Assembly: GCA_900546315.1 (NCBI GenBank)
Contig: URCP01000015.1
Coordinates: 1 to 45,952 of the forward strand
DNA length: 45,952 nt
Source of the DNA: an uncultured Eubacteriales bacterium
GTDB lineage: Bacteria; Bacillota; Clostridia; Oscillospirales; CAG-272
Reading direction: 5' to 3'
How positions within the stretch are numbered: the stretch's first letter is position 1; every line of letters starts with the position of its first letter. The translations under genes were made by a program, and so were the position numbers. Of this stretch, positions 17,000 through 23,890 are shown one piece after another. The notes beneath the pieces are model-generated. The model saw only the letters and a program-made list of their open reading frames with translations. It did not search any database and was not told the DNA's origin.

Positions 17000-17908
17000 T
17001 CAGCCGGAGAAGGCGAGCGTTATCGCCCTTGCCGACAGCTCCGCTAACTCCTTTATTATCGTGTCGGTCTCCTTCGGCGTCACGAAGAAGCTCCTTCCGC
17101 TCTCGAGGACATGGCGCAGCTCCTCCGGAATTCCGGCCATTCCCGCCTTTTCGAGCGCGTCTGTGACGAGAGTCGACGAGTCGACGACGGTCGGGACCCC
17201 GAGGGCTATGACAGGCACGCCGAGAGTTTCCTCGTTTATCGCGAGCCTTCTGCCGCCGATTCCGGAGCCGGGGCTTATCCCGGAGCTTCCGAGCTGAACC
17301 GTCGTCGCGAGCCGGTCGGTCGAGCGCGCGGCGAGGGCGTCCACCGCTACCACTATCTGCGGTTTCGCCGCCCTCACGGCTCCCGCGACGAGCTTCGCGG
17401 TCTCGATGCCGGTCTCGCCGAGTACGCCCGGCGCGATGGCGGAGATCTCACGGCCGCCGAGAAGGCCGAAGAGCTCGCGGTCAGCCTTTACGTGCCTTGT
17501 CACGGTTATCATCCCTACAACCTCGTCGCCGAGCGCGTCAGCGGTTATATGCCGGTTTCCGAGTCCGGCTATCAGTATCCTTTCGGGAATCTCGCCGCAC
17601 ATCTCCTCCGCGAGCCTCGCGAGCTTTCCCGCGATGATTCCCGCGGCGGCGGATACGCGCTCGTCGCCCTCGAGCCAGATTTTTCCGATGTCTATCGTTA
17701 TATATTCGCCGGTCGGCTTTCCGAGGCGTTCGGCGGCGGCTTTCGTTCTTATCCTAATCGTCGAGACGCCGAAGCCGCTCCGGGTTTCCGTCCTCTCGTC
17801 GACGCCGTCTCGGTCGGTCAGGTCGAGCTCGGCGGCGAGGTCGGTGCGGACGGCGGGGAAAGAACGCTTGTGACAGTGATCTGTAAACTTTTTTCCTTTA
17901 TGGGGCAT
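17000..17908 (-). CDS. gpr: Germination protease GPR
   Basis: The 302-residue product is the spore endopeptidase of family A25 that degrades small acid-soluble spore proteins at germination. It carries the N-terminal RTDLAAE block, the family's usual starting region near the propeptide cleavage site, and the conserved core TIDIGKIWLEG, LIAGLGNRHITADALG, VLGETGIETAKLVAG, VVAVDALAARSTDRLATTVQLG and GIGGRRLAINEETLGVPVIALGVPTVVDSS. Length is slightly below that of the Bacillus enzyme (about 370). The ATG follows AGGAAGG. Expression is expected late in the forespore (sigma F/G), but no convincing sigma-G promoter could be assigned in the AT-rich upstream region. Confidence 0.95.
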   Translation of the reverse strand: MPHKGKKFTDHCHKRSFPAVRTDLAAELDLTDRDGVDERTETRSGFGVSTIRIRTKAAAERLGKPTGEYITIDIGKIWLEGDERVSAAAGIIAGKLARLAEEMCGEIPERILIAGLGNRHITADALGDEVVGMITVTRHVKADRELFGLLGGREISAIAPGVLGETGIETAKLVAGAVRAAKPQIVVAVDALAARSTDRLATTVQLGSSGISPGSGIGGRRLAINEETLGVPVIALGVPTVVDSSTLVTDALEKAGMAGIPEELRHVLESGRSFFVTPKETDTIIKELAELSARAITLAFSG

Positions 17909-18141
17909 TGATAAACCTTCCTGTTCCTTTGTGCAAATTGCGCAATAGAATTCTGCCCGGATGGCGATAGTTTTATTCCCTAACTATTCAAACGGGGATT
18001 TTTGGGGCCAAACGGGAAGAAAAATGGAATCATATGGATGTGATAGTATACTAATGGCAATTTTCTGTGTGAAGAATGCACAAAACAAAATTGCAATGTT
18101 GTGCAATAGTATAAATCTTTGGATTTTTTGCATTTTGGTGA
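17909..18141. other. AT-rich divergent intergenic region before gpr and the OppA-like gene
   Basis: No gene is supported here. The region contains several copies of a TTGCA/TGCAA-type word around 17929-18120 (GTGCAAATTGCGCAATAG, GAATGCACAAAACAAAATTGCAATGTTGTGCAATAG), so short inverted TTGTGCA/TGCAC words recur. These could be regulator sites for either direction. The gpr promoter must be near 17909-17990 but does not match a sigma-A consensus. Confidence 0.5.
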
Positions 18142-18170
18142 TTGATTATATAAGAAAGAAATGATATAAT
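18142..18170 (+). promoter_or_regulatory. Sigma-A promoter of the OppA-like lipoprotein gene
   Basis: TTGATT (18142-18147), 17-bp spacer, TATAAT (18165-18170). Transcription would start near 18178, leaving a leader of about 120 nt before the ATG at 18298. Confidence 0.8.
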
Positions 18171-18177
18171 ATATGTA

Positions 18178-18297
18178 ATATCCTAATAGAGCCATGACCG
18201 GAGGGTCGGAACGTGACCCGGAAAACCTGCCCGGCTTTATTTCGTAAAGCACCATCCTGCCCTCACGGGCAAAATTTCAGGAGGAGTCACACTTATC
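18178..18297 (+). promoter_or_regulatory. Structured 5' leader with three hairpins, class unassigned
   Basis: Three hairpins follow one another: GGGTC/GACCC (18203-18219), GCTTTA/TAAAGC around TTTCG (18234-18250) and TGCCC/GGGCA (18258-18271). A strong AGGAGGAG site follows. No T-run is present, so any control would act on translation or stability. It does not fit a riboswitch consensus I can recall. Confidence 0.45.
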
Positions 18298-20010
18298 ATG
18301 AAGAAGATCATATCAATGCTGCTGCTGGCCGCCGTGCTCGCAACCTCGCTCGCCGGCTGCGGCTCTACGCTCAAGGGGGACGAAAAGGGAGCGATCGTCA
18401 ACGTGTATATCGGAAACGAGATCTCTGACTACGACCCCGCGCTCGCGTACACAGACGACAGTGCCGTAAAGGTGCTCGGTCTCATCTATGAGGGTCTTAC
18501 CCGCATAAACGACAAGGGCAAGGTCGAGAACGCGATGATGAAGAGCTACAAGATCATCGAGAAACCCGACAAGAACGAGTACAAGATGGAAATCACCATA
18601 AAGGACTCGAAGTGGAGCGACGGACGCGCCGTCTCCGCAGACGATTTCGTCTACGCGTGGAAGCGCATCCTGAACCCGGATTTCACATGTTCCGCGGCGG
18701 CCCTTCTCTTTGACATAAAGAACGCGCGCGACGTCAAGAACGGCGACAACTCTGTCGACGACCTCGGAGTCGCGGCTGTCGACAACACCGTCATCGAGGT
18801 TCAGTTCGAGCAGAAGATCGATTATGACAGATTCCTCGAGAATCTCGCCTGCCTCGCTCTCGTTCCGCTGAGAGAGGACATCGTCACACGTTACGAGAAG
18901 GAGATGGGTTCCTTCGGTAAGGCGGTCACTTCTCTGTGCACCAACGGTCCGTTCGCTATAAAGGACCTCAAGGCGGGCAAGGTGCTTCAGCTCGACCGCA
19001 ACGTTTATTACTACCGCGATACCGAGAACGACGCGCTTGACAAGTACGTCCTTCCGTACAGACTGCTTGTCGATTTCTCGAAGAACGAGGACGAGCAGAC
19101 CACCGATTACGAGAACGGAAACATCTTCTACCTCGGTGAGATCGGTCTCTCGAAGCGCGCTTCCTACGCGTCCGAGGCGACCGTTCAGGATCTGCTCTCG
19201 ACTCACTGCTATATGTTCAACACCACGAACTCGACCTTCAAGGACGCGTCGACCCGTGTCGCTATGTCTCAGGCTCTCGACAGAAACAAGATGGCTGAGA
19301 TCGTGACCTTCGCAAAGCCGGCTACCGGTCTTGTTCCGTCCACTGTCTATGACAAGTCGGTCGGCGACAGCTTCCGCGCCAACGGCGGCGACCTCATTTC
19401 GACTTCCGCTTCTTCCGGCAGCGGCAGCGGCAGATTCACTCTTACCGTCCGCGACAACGCCTCCGACGTCGCTCTCGCCGAGTACGCGAAGAGCGTATGG
19501 GAGGGCATGGGCTACTCGGTGACGATTGACGCTCTCGACGCGTCTTCCTATAAGGCTGCGTACGAGAAGGGCAACTATGACGTTATCGCTGTTGACTATC
19601 AGTCCCTTTCCACCGACGCTTTCTCCGCTCTCGCCGTGTTCGATCCGGACTTCTCCGGCAAGGGCATTGACCTTGAAAACGAAAATTACGACGCTGTCCC
19701 GTACGTCCCGGGCTGGTCGAACGACGCTTACAACGATCTGATCGAGAAGGCTTACGCCGAAACCGACCGCGCCGCTCGCTCGAGCTACCTGCACGACGCA
19801 GAGAAGATCCTCATGGAAGAGATGCCGATAATCCCGGTTATCTTCAACCAGGATGCGTATGTCTACAATTCCGGCGTGCTCTCGGGCATCAAGACCACTT
19901 ACTACGGCTTCAGGAACTTCGACAAGCTCAAGATGAAGGACTGGAGAAGCTACATCGAGACCACCGCGGCTGAAACCACGGCTGAAACCACGGCTGCCGC
20001 CGCTGAGTAA
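18298..20010 (+). CDS. Peptide-type ABC substrate-binding lipoprotein (OppA/SBP_bac_5 family), orphan
   Basis: The 570-residue product has a lipoprotein signal peptide with lipobox LAGC (Cys at about residue 21) and the family-5 solute-binding fold: YDPALAYTDDSAVKVLGLIYEGL, then the family hallmark WSDGRAVSADDFVYAWKRILNP (about 101-122), CTNGPFAIKDLKAGKVLQLDRN, and the C-terminal block DAEKILMEEMPIIPVIFNQDAYVY. It would bind oligopeptides or similar ligands outside the membrane for an Opp-type importer. No permease or ATPase gene is adjacent, so it must work with components elsewhere or as a sensor. The C terminus carries a short Thr/Glu/Ala repeat tail. A GC-rich hairpin separates it from DUF4364. 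The ATG follows AGGAGGAGTCACACTTATC, a rather long spacing. Confidence 0.9.
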   Translation: MKKIISMLLLAAVLATSLAGCGSTLKGDEKGAIVNVYIGNEISDYDPALAYTDDSAVKVLGLIYEGLTRINDKGKVENAMMKSYKIIEKPDKNEYKMEITIKDSKWSDGRAVSADDFVYAWKRILNPDFTCSAAALLFDIKNARDVKNGDNSVDDLGVAAVDNTVIEVQFEQKIDYDRFLENLACLALVPLREDIVTRYEKEMGSFGKAVTSLCTNGPFAIKDLKAGKVLQLDRNVYYYRDTENDALDKYVLPYRLLVDFSKNEDEQTTDYENGNIFYLGEIGLSKRASYASEATVQDLLSTHCYMFNTTNSTFKDASTRVAMSQALDRNKMAEIVTFAKPATGLVPSTVYDKSVGDSFRANGGDLISTSASSGSGSGRFTLTVRDNASDVALAEYAKSVWEGMGYSVTIDALDASSYKAAYEKGNYDVIAVDYQSLSTDAFSALAVFDPDFSGKGIDLENENYDAVPYVPGWSNDAYNDLIEKAYAETDRAARSSYLHDAEKILMEEMPIIPVIFNQDAYVYNSGVLSGIKTTYYGFRNFDKLKMKDWRSYIETTAAETTAETTAAAAE

Positions 20011-20024
20011 AATCAAACATCTTT

Positions 20025-20055
20025 GCGGGCAGATGCTGCGGCATTTGCCCGCTTT
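20025..20055 (+). terminator. Hairpin terminator/attenuator after the OppA-like gene
   Basis: GCGGGCAGATGC, loop TGCG and GCATTTGCCCGC form a 12-bp stem (one G-U pair) followed only by TTTG. The short T-run suggests partial termination, allowing some readthrough to the DUF4364 gene 20 bp later. Confidence 0.6.
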
Positions 20056-20074
20056 GAATAACAGGAGGGAAGTC

Positions 20075-20620
20075 ATGCAGGCACCGCTCAAGGATAAGAA
20101 CGATATCAAGATATTCATACTATATCTTCTCGGCAGTGTCGGGTATCCGCTGGATTTCAACACGATAAGCGATATTGTCGTGCAGGATGACTTCGTCGGG
20201 TATTTCGATTTCGCGGAGTGCTTCGCGGAGCTCGTCGACTGCGGCAACATCGAGATCGTTCACGCGGAGCCGAACGACCTCTACAGGATAACGCCGAACG
20301 GCAGGCTCGTCGCCGAGCAGCTGCAGTCGAACATTCTCGGTATGATACGCGAGAAGAGTCTCCGCAGCGCGATGCGGCTCCTTTCGTTCAAGTCGCGCGG
20401 GTCGGATGTGAAGTGCCGGGGCGAGGCGAGAGAGGACGGAAGATACGATCTGAAGTGCGAGATAATAGAGAAGGGCGGTCCGGTGATGGAGCTGAAGGTT
20501 GTCGTCGACTCGAAATATCAGCTCGACCGGATGATGACGAACTTCGACCGCAAGCCGGAGGTCGTCTACCGGGGGATCATTTCTCTGCTGACCGGAGATA
20601 TTAATTATCTTCTCGATTGA
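20075..20620 (+). CDS. DUF4364 family protein
   Basis: The 181-residue product starts at the ATG at 20075 with a strong AGGAGGGAAGTC site; an in-frame ATG 42 bases upstream lies inside the preceding hairpin. The sequence matches the DUF4364 family of Clostridia as I recall it: KNDIKIFILYLLGSVGYPLDF at the N terminus, an internal YRITPNGRLVAEQL resembling the wing of a winged-helix protein, and a conserved beta-rich C terminus (MELKVVVDSKYQLDRMMTNF). The N-terminal half looks like a small winged-helix DNA-binding domain, so a regulatory role is plausible. The family has no established function. No clear terminator follows. Confidence 0.85.
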   Translation: MQAPLKDKNDIKIFILYLLGSVGYPLDFNTISDIVVQDDFVGYFDFAECFAELVDCGNIEIVHAEPNDLYRITPNGRLVAEQLQSNILGMIREKSLRSAMRLLSFKSRGSDVKCRGEAREDGRYDLKCEIIEKGGPVMELKVVVDSKYQLDRMMTNFDRKPEVVYRGIISLLTGDINYLLD

Positions 20621-20922
20621 TACGGAACAATTTTTAATAAAGAATTTCGTCGTGTACCATGTCACGAGGGCGTCTTCATGGGTATTCTGAATTTGATATT
20701 GTGATATGTGCACAAAATACAGGTGTTCAAATTATGCACGATAACGGCGGTTTTTGCGAAAATGTGGAAAAGTTCCGTTATTGTGCATAAAACGGACTTA
20801 TATATGATGTGTATTGTCAATAAACGTCGGACGATTGCGGGATAAGAATCGTTCAAAACCTATTGACATTTTTTTAAATAATGGTATAATAATAGTAGGC
20901 TCAGAATGAGCGGGGGTGCGGG
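20621..20922. promoter_or_regulatory. Intergenic region with sigma-A promoter before the sigma-factor gene
   Basis: The first 240 bases are AT-rich with no gene; TTGTGCATAA- and GTGCACAAAA-type words recur (about 20705-20790), similar to those before gpr. A promoter is clear at the end: TTGACA (20863-20868), 16-bp spacer, TATAAT (20885-20890). Confidence 0.75.
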
Positions 20923-21603
20923 TTGAAAAATAATTCGGATATGATAACGAAAACCGAGAAACAGCTCATTCACCTGACAAAGATGAACAGCGACGACGGC
21001 TTCGCGGAGCTGGCGAGGCGGTATCAGCCGCTGATGTATAAGCTCGCGTCGGAGTTCATCGACGGCGGACGTCTTTCTCCGGACGAGCTGCCGGACCTCA
21101 TGCAGGAGATGCTGATGACGCTTCACCGCGTGGCGAATACCTTTGACCAGAAGCAGGGCGAGGTCACCTTCGGACTCTACCTCAAGATCTGTCTGACGAA
21201 TTGTCTGAGGAGCAGGGCGAGGGAGCGCGCGAGACGGCTCAGGGCCGAGCAGAGGGCGCGCGAGAACGAGAAGACCGGGAACTACGGCGGGTCGTCCGAC
21301 GGTCGTTCCGGCGAGCTTGAGGCTCTCTCCGCAAGGGCTGAGGAGCCGGGGCTGCTGTCCGCGTACGAGCGGAAGGTGTACTCGATGATCCGCGCGGGAA
21401 AGAGCTGCGCCGAGATCTCGTCGGAGCTCGGACGCCCGGTGAAGTCGGTGTATAACGCGAAGGTCAGGATAAAGGAGAAGCTCAGCGGGAAAATTACGCC
21501 GAAGCCGAAAAAGCGCGCCGCGCCGACGCACGGCAAAAACGAGAGTGTCGCGAGGAAAAACCGCAGCCGGAAGGAGTCCGGCGAGCCGCAGAAAAGTGAA
21601 TAA
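20923..21603 (+). CDS. Sigma-70-like RNA polymerase sigma factor with basic tail
   Basis: The 226-residue product starts at TTG (20923) after GGGGGTGCGGG; an ATG six codons later has no ribosome-binding site. Region 2 is seen in FAELARRYQPLMYKLASEF and ELPDLMQEMLMTLHRVANTFD (about 25-80), with the -10-binding helix region around YLKICLTNCLRSRARERA. Region 4 is a helix-turn-helix near 150-185 (YSMIRAGKSCAEISSELG, VKSVYNAKVRIKEKL). It resembles SigH- or ECF-like factors. The C-terminal 40 residues (KPKKRAAPTHGKNESVARKNRSRKE) are strongly basic and unusual. No anti-sigma gene is adjacent. It could be a stress or stationary-phase factor; the regulon is unknown. Confidence 0.85.
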   Translation: MKNNSDMITKTEKQLIHLTKMNSDDGFAELARRYQPLMYKLASEFIDGGRLSPDELPDLMQEMLMTLHRVANTFDQKQGEVTFGLYLKICLTNCLRSRARERARRLRAEQRARENEKTGNYGGSSDGRSGELEALSARAEEPGLLSAYERKVYSMIRAGKSCAEISSELGRPVKSVYNAKVRIKEKLSGKITPKPKKRAAPTHGKNESVARKNRSRKESGEPQKSE

Positions 21604-21623
21604 CGGAACATATATATGTTCCG
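21604..21623. promoter_or_regulatory. Perfect 20-bp palindrome after the sigma-factor gene
   Basis: CGGAACATATATATGTTCCG is a perfect inverted repeat starting at the last codon's end. No T-run follows, so it is a poor terminator; a dimeric regulator site acting on the next gene is possible. Confidence 0.5.
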
Positions 21624-21738
21624 TCATATATGCCCGTATAGCTTAACAGAGAGCGTTGTGCCATTTTATGTATCAAAGGTGTCGGTTGGAATCCGTCGAG
21701 GGCAAAAAATTTCTTTATACACAAGCGAGGAAAAAACA

Positions 21739-22026
21739 ATGTACCAGGACGAAAAATTGATCTGTAAGGATTGCGGCGCTGAGTTCGTATTTACCGCAGG
21801 CGAGCAGGAATTCTATGCAGAGAAAGGCTTCCAGAACAAGCCGCAGAGATGTAAGGCTTGCCGCGACGCGAGAAAGAATACCGCGAAGCCGGCAAGAGAG
21901 CTTTACACCACAACCTGCGCGAGATGCGGCAAGGAAGCTAAGGTCCCGTTCCAGCCCACCAGCGACAGACCTGTCTATTGCAGCGAGTGCTACGCTGAGA
22001 TGAAGCAGCAGAGAGCCGACAACTGA
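21739..22026 (+). CDS. Zinc-ribbon protein (zf-trcl type plus CxxC ribbon)
   Basis: The 95-residue product starts at the ATG at 21739 after GCGAGGAAAAAA; upstream in-frame starts are not supported by a ribosome-binding site. It carries two zinc knuckles: ICKDCGAEFVFTAGEQEFYAEKGF with KPQRCKACRDARK (CxxC...CxxC, the probable zinc-ribbon domain of small Firmicutes proteins), then a second TTCARCGKEAKVPFQPTSDRPVYCSECYAEMK ribbon. The second motif resembles the CxxCx(n)P.R.VYCxxC module seen in many Clostridia and Patescibacteria proteins. It is probably cytoplasmic and may bind nucleic acid or ribosomes. Function is unassigned. Confidence 0.88.
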   Translation: MYQDEKLICKDCGAEFVFTAGEQEFYAEKGFQNKPQRCKACRDARKNTAKPARELYTTTCARCGKEAKVPFQPTSDRPVYCSECYAEMKQQRADN

Positions 22027-22206
22027 TAAGGTTCCCGGGGCGCGGAACTTACGGCAGGTGCGTATCGTTCGGATGAAGCGCGGGGGCTGCTATGCGCGGC
22101 TCCATGAAAGGTCCGGGGTATCGGTCCCGCTGTCACGGACGAGGTGTCGTGAGACCGCCTGAAAAAGAAAAACGGAGATGTCCGGACGGGCGTCTCCGTT
22201 TTTTTG
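22027..22206 (+). other. Structured intergenic region ending in a terminator; possible 3'UTR or small RNA
   Basis: GTTCC/GGAAC (22031-22048), a nested hairpin GGTC..TCACG..CGTGA..GACC (about 22124-22155) and a terminator AACGGAGATG / CGTCTCCGTT with seven T (22171-22205) lie in 180 bases without a gene. It could be the 3' end of the zinc-ribbon transcript or an independent small RNA. It matches no RNA family I can recall. Confidence 0.45.
22171..22205 (+). terminator. Rho-independent terminator
   Basis: AACGGAGATG pairs with CGTCTCCGTT (one G-U pair) with loop TCCGGACGGG and a T7 run. Confidence 0.88.
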
Positions 22207-22277
22207 GCAAAAAAATCACCCGCGGAGGGGCGCGGAGTAATAAAAACGCTGAAATTTGGTTTTTCCCCGCGCGGTAC

Positions 22278-22443
22278 TTGACAAAACGAGCCTGTGATGG
22301 TATAATTATTGTAGTTAGCGGTAGCTAACGTGATGAAAGACCCGGCGGAGGGTCTGTTTTTCAGGCACTTGGTTAGCAGAGGGTAACTTTTCGCGCGGCG
22401 AGGCTGACGGCAAAATGTTGATGAATGAAGGGAAACAAACAGA
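22278..22443 (+). promoter_or_regulatory. Sigma-A promoter and 130-nt structured leader of the Tp47-like gene
   Basis: TTGACA (22278-22283), 17-bp spacer and TATAAT (22301-22306) are perfect consensus. The leader begins with GTTAGC-GGTA-GCTAAC (22314-22329) and AGACCC-GGCGGA-GGGTCT (about 22338-22355); GTTAGC recurs once more near 22371, so alternative pairing with the first GCTAAC is possible. No known riboswitch class fits. Confidence 0.7.
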
Positions 22444-23793
22444 ATGAAGGCTGAAAAGAAACTTTCGATCGCTCTCGCGGCGCTGATGGTCGCGGGCGCG
22501 CTTCCGGTCGCCGTCGCGGCTGACGACACGACTGAGATGGTCTACGGAACGATGACGATCCCCTACGCGGAGTTCTACCGCGGCGAGGGCGTTGATTATG
22601 ACGTTGACGTCGTGACGTCGGCTACCGCCTCTAAGTGGAAGAACGAGAACCTCGTCGGCGGAACCTATTCGCACGAGGCAGAGAAGGGCGGAGTCATCGA
22701 CGGCGTCGTTTACCCTGTCGCTGTTCCGAAGGACGCCGTTGCTTCGATAGATGAAAAGTATTCGTTCACCGAGACGGACAGCGTTCCCGAGGCGTACAAG
22801 ACCGTCTCCGTTGTCGACGGCGAGGTGATTTTCTCCGCGGTCGAGGGCGCGTCCGAGGACGTTGACAATATCGTTCTCACCCTCAGGGACAGCTCCCGCT
22901 ACGGCGACTACCAGATCGACGCGAAGGGGCTTGACAACGCGAACGGCAAGTCCTCTCTCGGAACCATCTACGGCGTGCTCCTGAAGACGACCGACGGCGG
23001 CGTTTACGCTATGCGCCACCTCGAGAACATCTGGCGCGACAAGATAGCGTGGTCCTCCGGCTTCAACACGAAGGAAGCTCACGGAAACGCGCTCGCGTAT
23101 GAGAATTACGCTACCCTCCCGGGCAAGACCATTTCTGAAATCGTTTACATAACCGAGACCGGATACCACACCGTTAAGGCGGATATCTATGTCCCTGAGA
23201 AGTTTGAGAACACGCTCACTATCGCTGACGCGGACATCACCGCCGGCAAGACCGCGGTCACGATGACCGGTTTCCCGGAGGATTATGACTTTGAGTATTC
23301 TGTCGACGGGCTTGAGGCTTCGGTCGCTGACGGCGTTCTCTCCTACACAAACGCCGCTCCGGGAGCTTACACGCTCACCGTGACCGACAAGGGCGGCAAG
23401 TACGCGTCGGTCAGCGCGTCCTTCACGCTCACCACCAATAATATGCCCGCAGAGTTCGACGGTGAGAAGATCGTCACCGCCAAGGGCGCAGACGCGGCTG
23501 ATTTCGCTGAATTTCTCTCGAAGATTGCTACCGTGACCGTTGACGAAACGTCCTACGCCGCTTCCGGCAAGCGCGCCGTGAAGATTGTCGGCTCCGATGG
23601 TCGTCTCGACCTCACCGCAAAGAAGGGCGAGAACGCGATTTTCGCTGACGGAACTCACACCGTCACAGTCACTGCGACCGGCTACACCCAGACTGTTACC
23701 TTTGAGATCAATGTCAAGAACGGCGAGATAGCCGTGAAGAAGAGCTATCCCGGCATCATCGACATTCTGCTCGTCGGTATGCTCGGACTGTAA
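22444..23793 (+). CDS. Secreted Tp47-like (penicillin-binding Tp47 domain) surface protein
   Basis: The 449-residue product has a signal peptide (SIALAALMVAGALPVAVAA, cleavage near residue 25). The mature N terminus MVYGTMTIPYAEFYRGEG and KWKNENLVGGTYSHEA match, as I recall them, the Tp47 domain of the Treponema 47-kDa lipoprotein and its gut Firmicutes relatives. Later parts are beta-rich and Ig-like (TLTIADADITAGKTAVTMTGF, GAYTLTVTDKGGKYASVSASFTL), ending in a short hydrophobic segment (GIIDILLVGMLGL) that could help anchoring. Residues 54-63, DVDVVTSATA, resemble the DVVSGATYSS flavinylation motif of the next protein, with Thr61 aligning with the FMN-linked Thr. The gene precedes a ferric-reductase/FMN protein, so a redox role at the surface is likely. 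ATG context: GAATGAAGGGAAACAAACAGA. Confidence 0.8.
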   Translation: MKAEKKLSIALAALMVAGALPVAVAADDTTEMVYGTMTIPYAEFYRGEGVDYDVDVVTSATASKWKNENLVGGTYSHEAEKGGVIDGVVYPVAVPKDAVASIDEKYSFTETDSVPEAYKTVSVVDGEVIFSAVEGASEDVDNIVLTLRDSSRYGDYQIDAKGLDNANGKSSLGTIYGVLLKTTDGGVYAMRHLENIWRDKIAWSSGFNTKEAHGNALAYENYATLPGKTISEIVYITETGYHTVKADIYVPEKFENTLTIADADITAGKTAVTMTGFPEDYDFEYSVDGLEASVADGVLSYTNAAPGAYTLTVTDKGGKYASVSASFTLTTNNMPAEFDGEKIVTAKGADAADFAEFLSKIATVTVDETSYAASGKRAVKIVGSDGRLDLTAKKGENAIFADGTHTVTVTATGYTQTVTFEINVKNGEIAVKKSYPGIIDILLVGMLGL

Positions 23794-23819
23794 GATCGTA
23801 ATAAAATAAAAACGGGTAC

Positions 23820-23868
23820 GCCGGAGGGCAGCGATATTCGTCGCGGCGCCCTCCGGCGGCTTTTCATG
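23820..23868 (+). terminator. Strong hairpin between the Tp47-like and ferric-reductase genes
   Basis: GCCGGAGGGC pairs with GCCCTCCGGC around a 16-base loop region, followed by GGCTTTTC. The weak T-run suggests partial termination and unequal expression of the two genes. Confidence 0.65.
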
Positions 23869-23890
23869 AATAGAAAAGGAAAAGAAACAG

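Noticed and set aside
22330..22400. Resemblance to the class II cyclic-di-GMP aptamer (GATGAA, GGCACTTG, GTTAGCAG)
   Set aside because: The partner of GGCACTT (AGTGC) is missing and the order of stems does not fit, so the shared words are probably chance.
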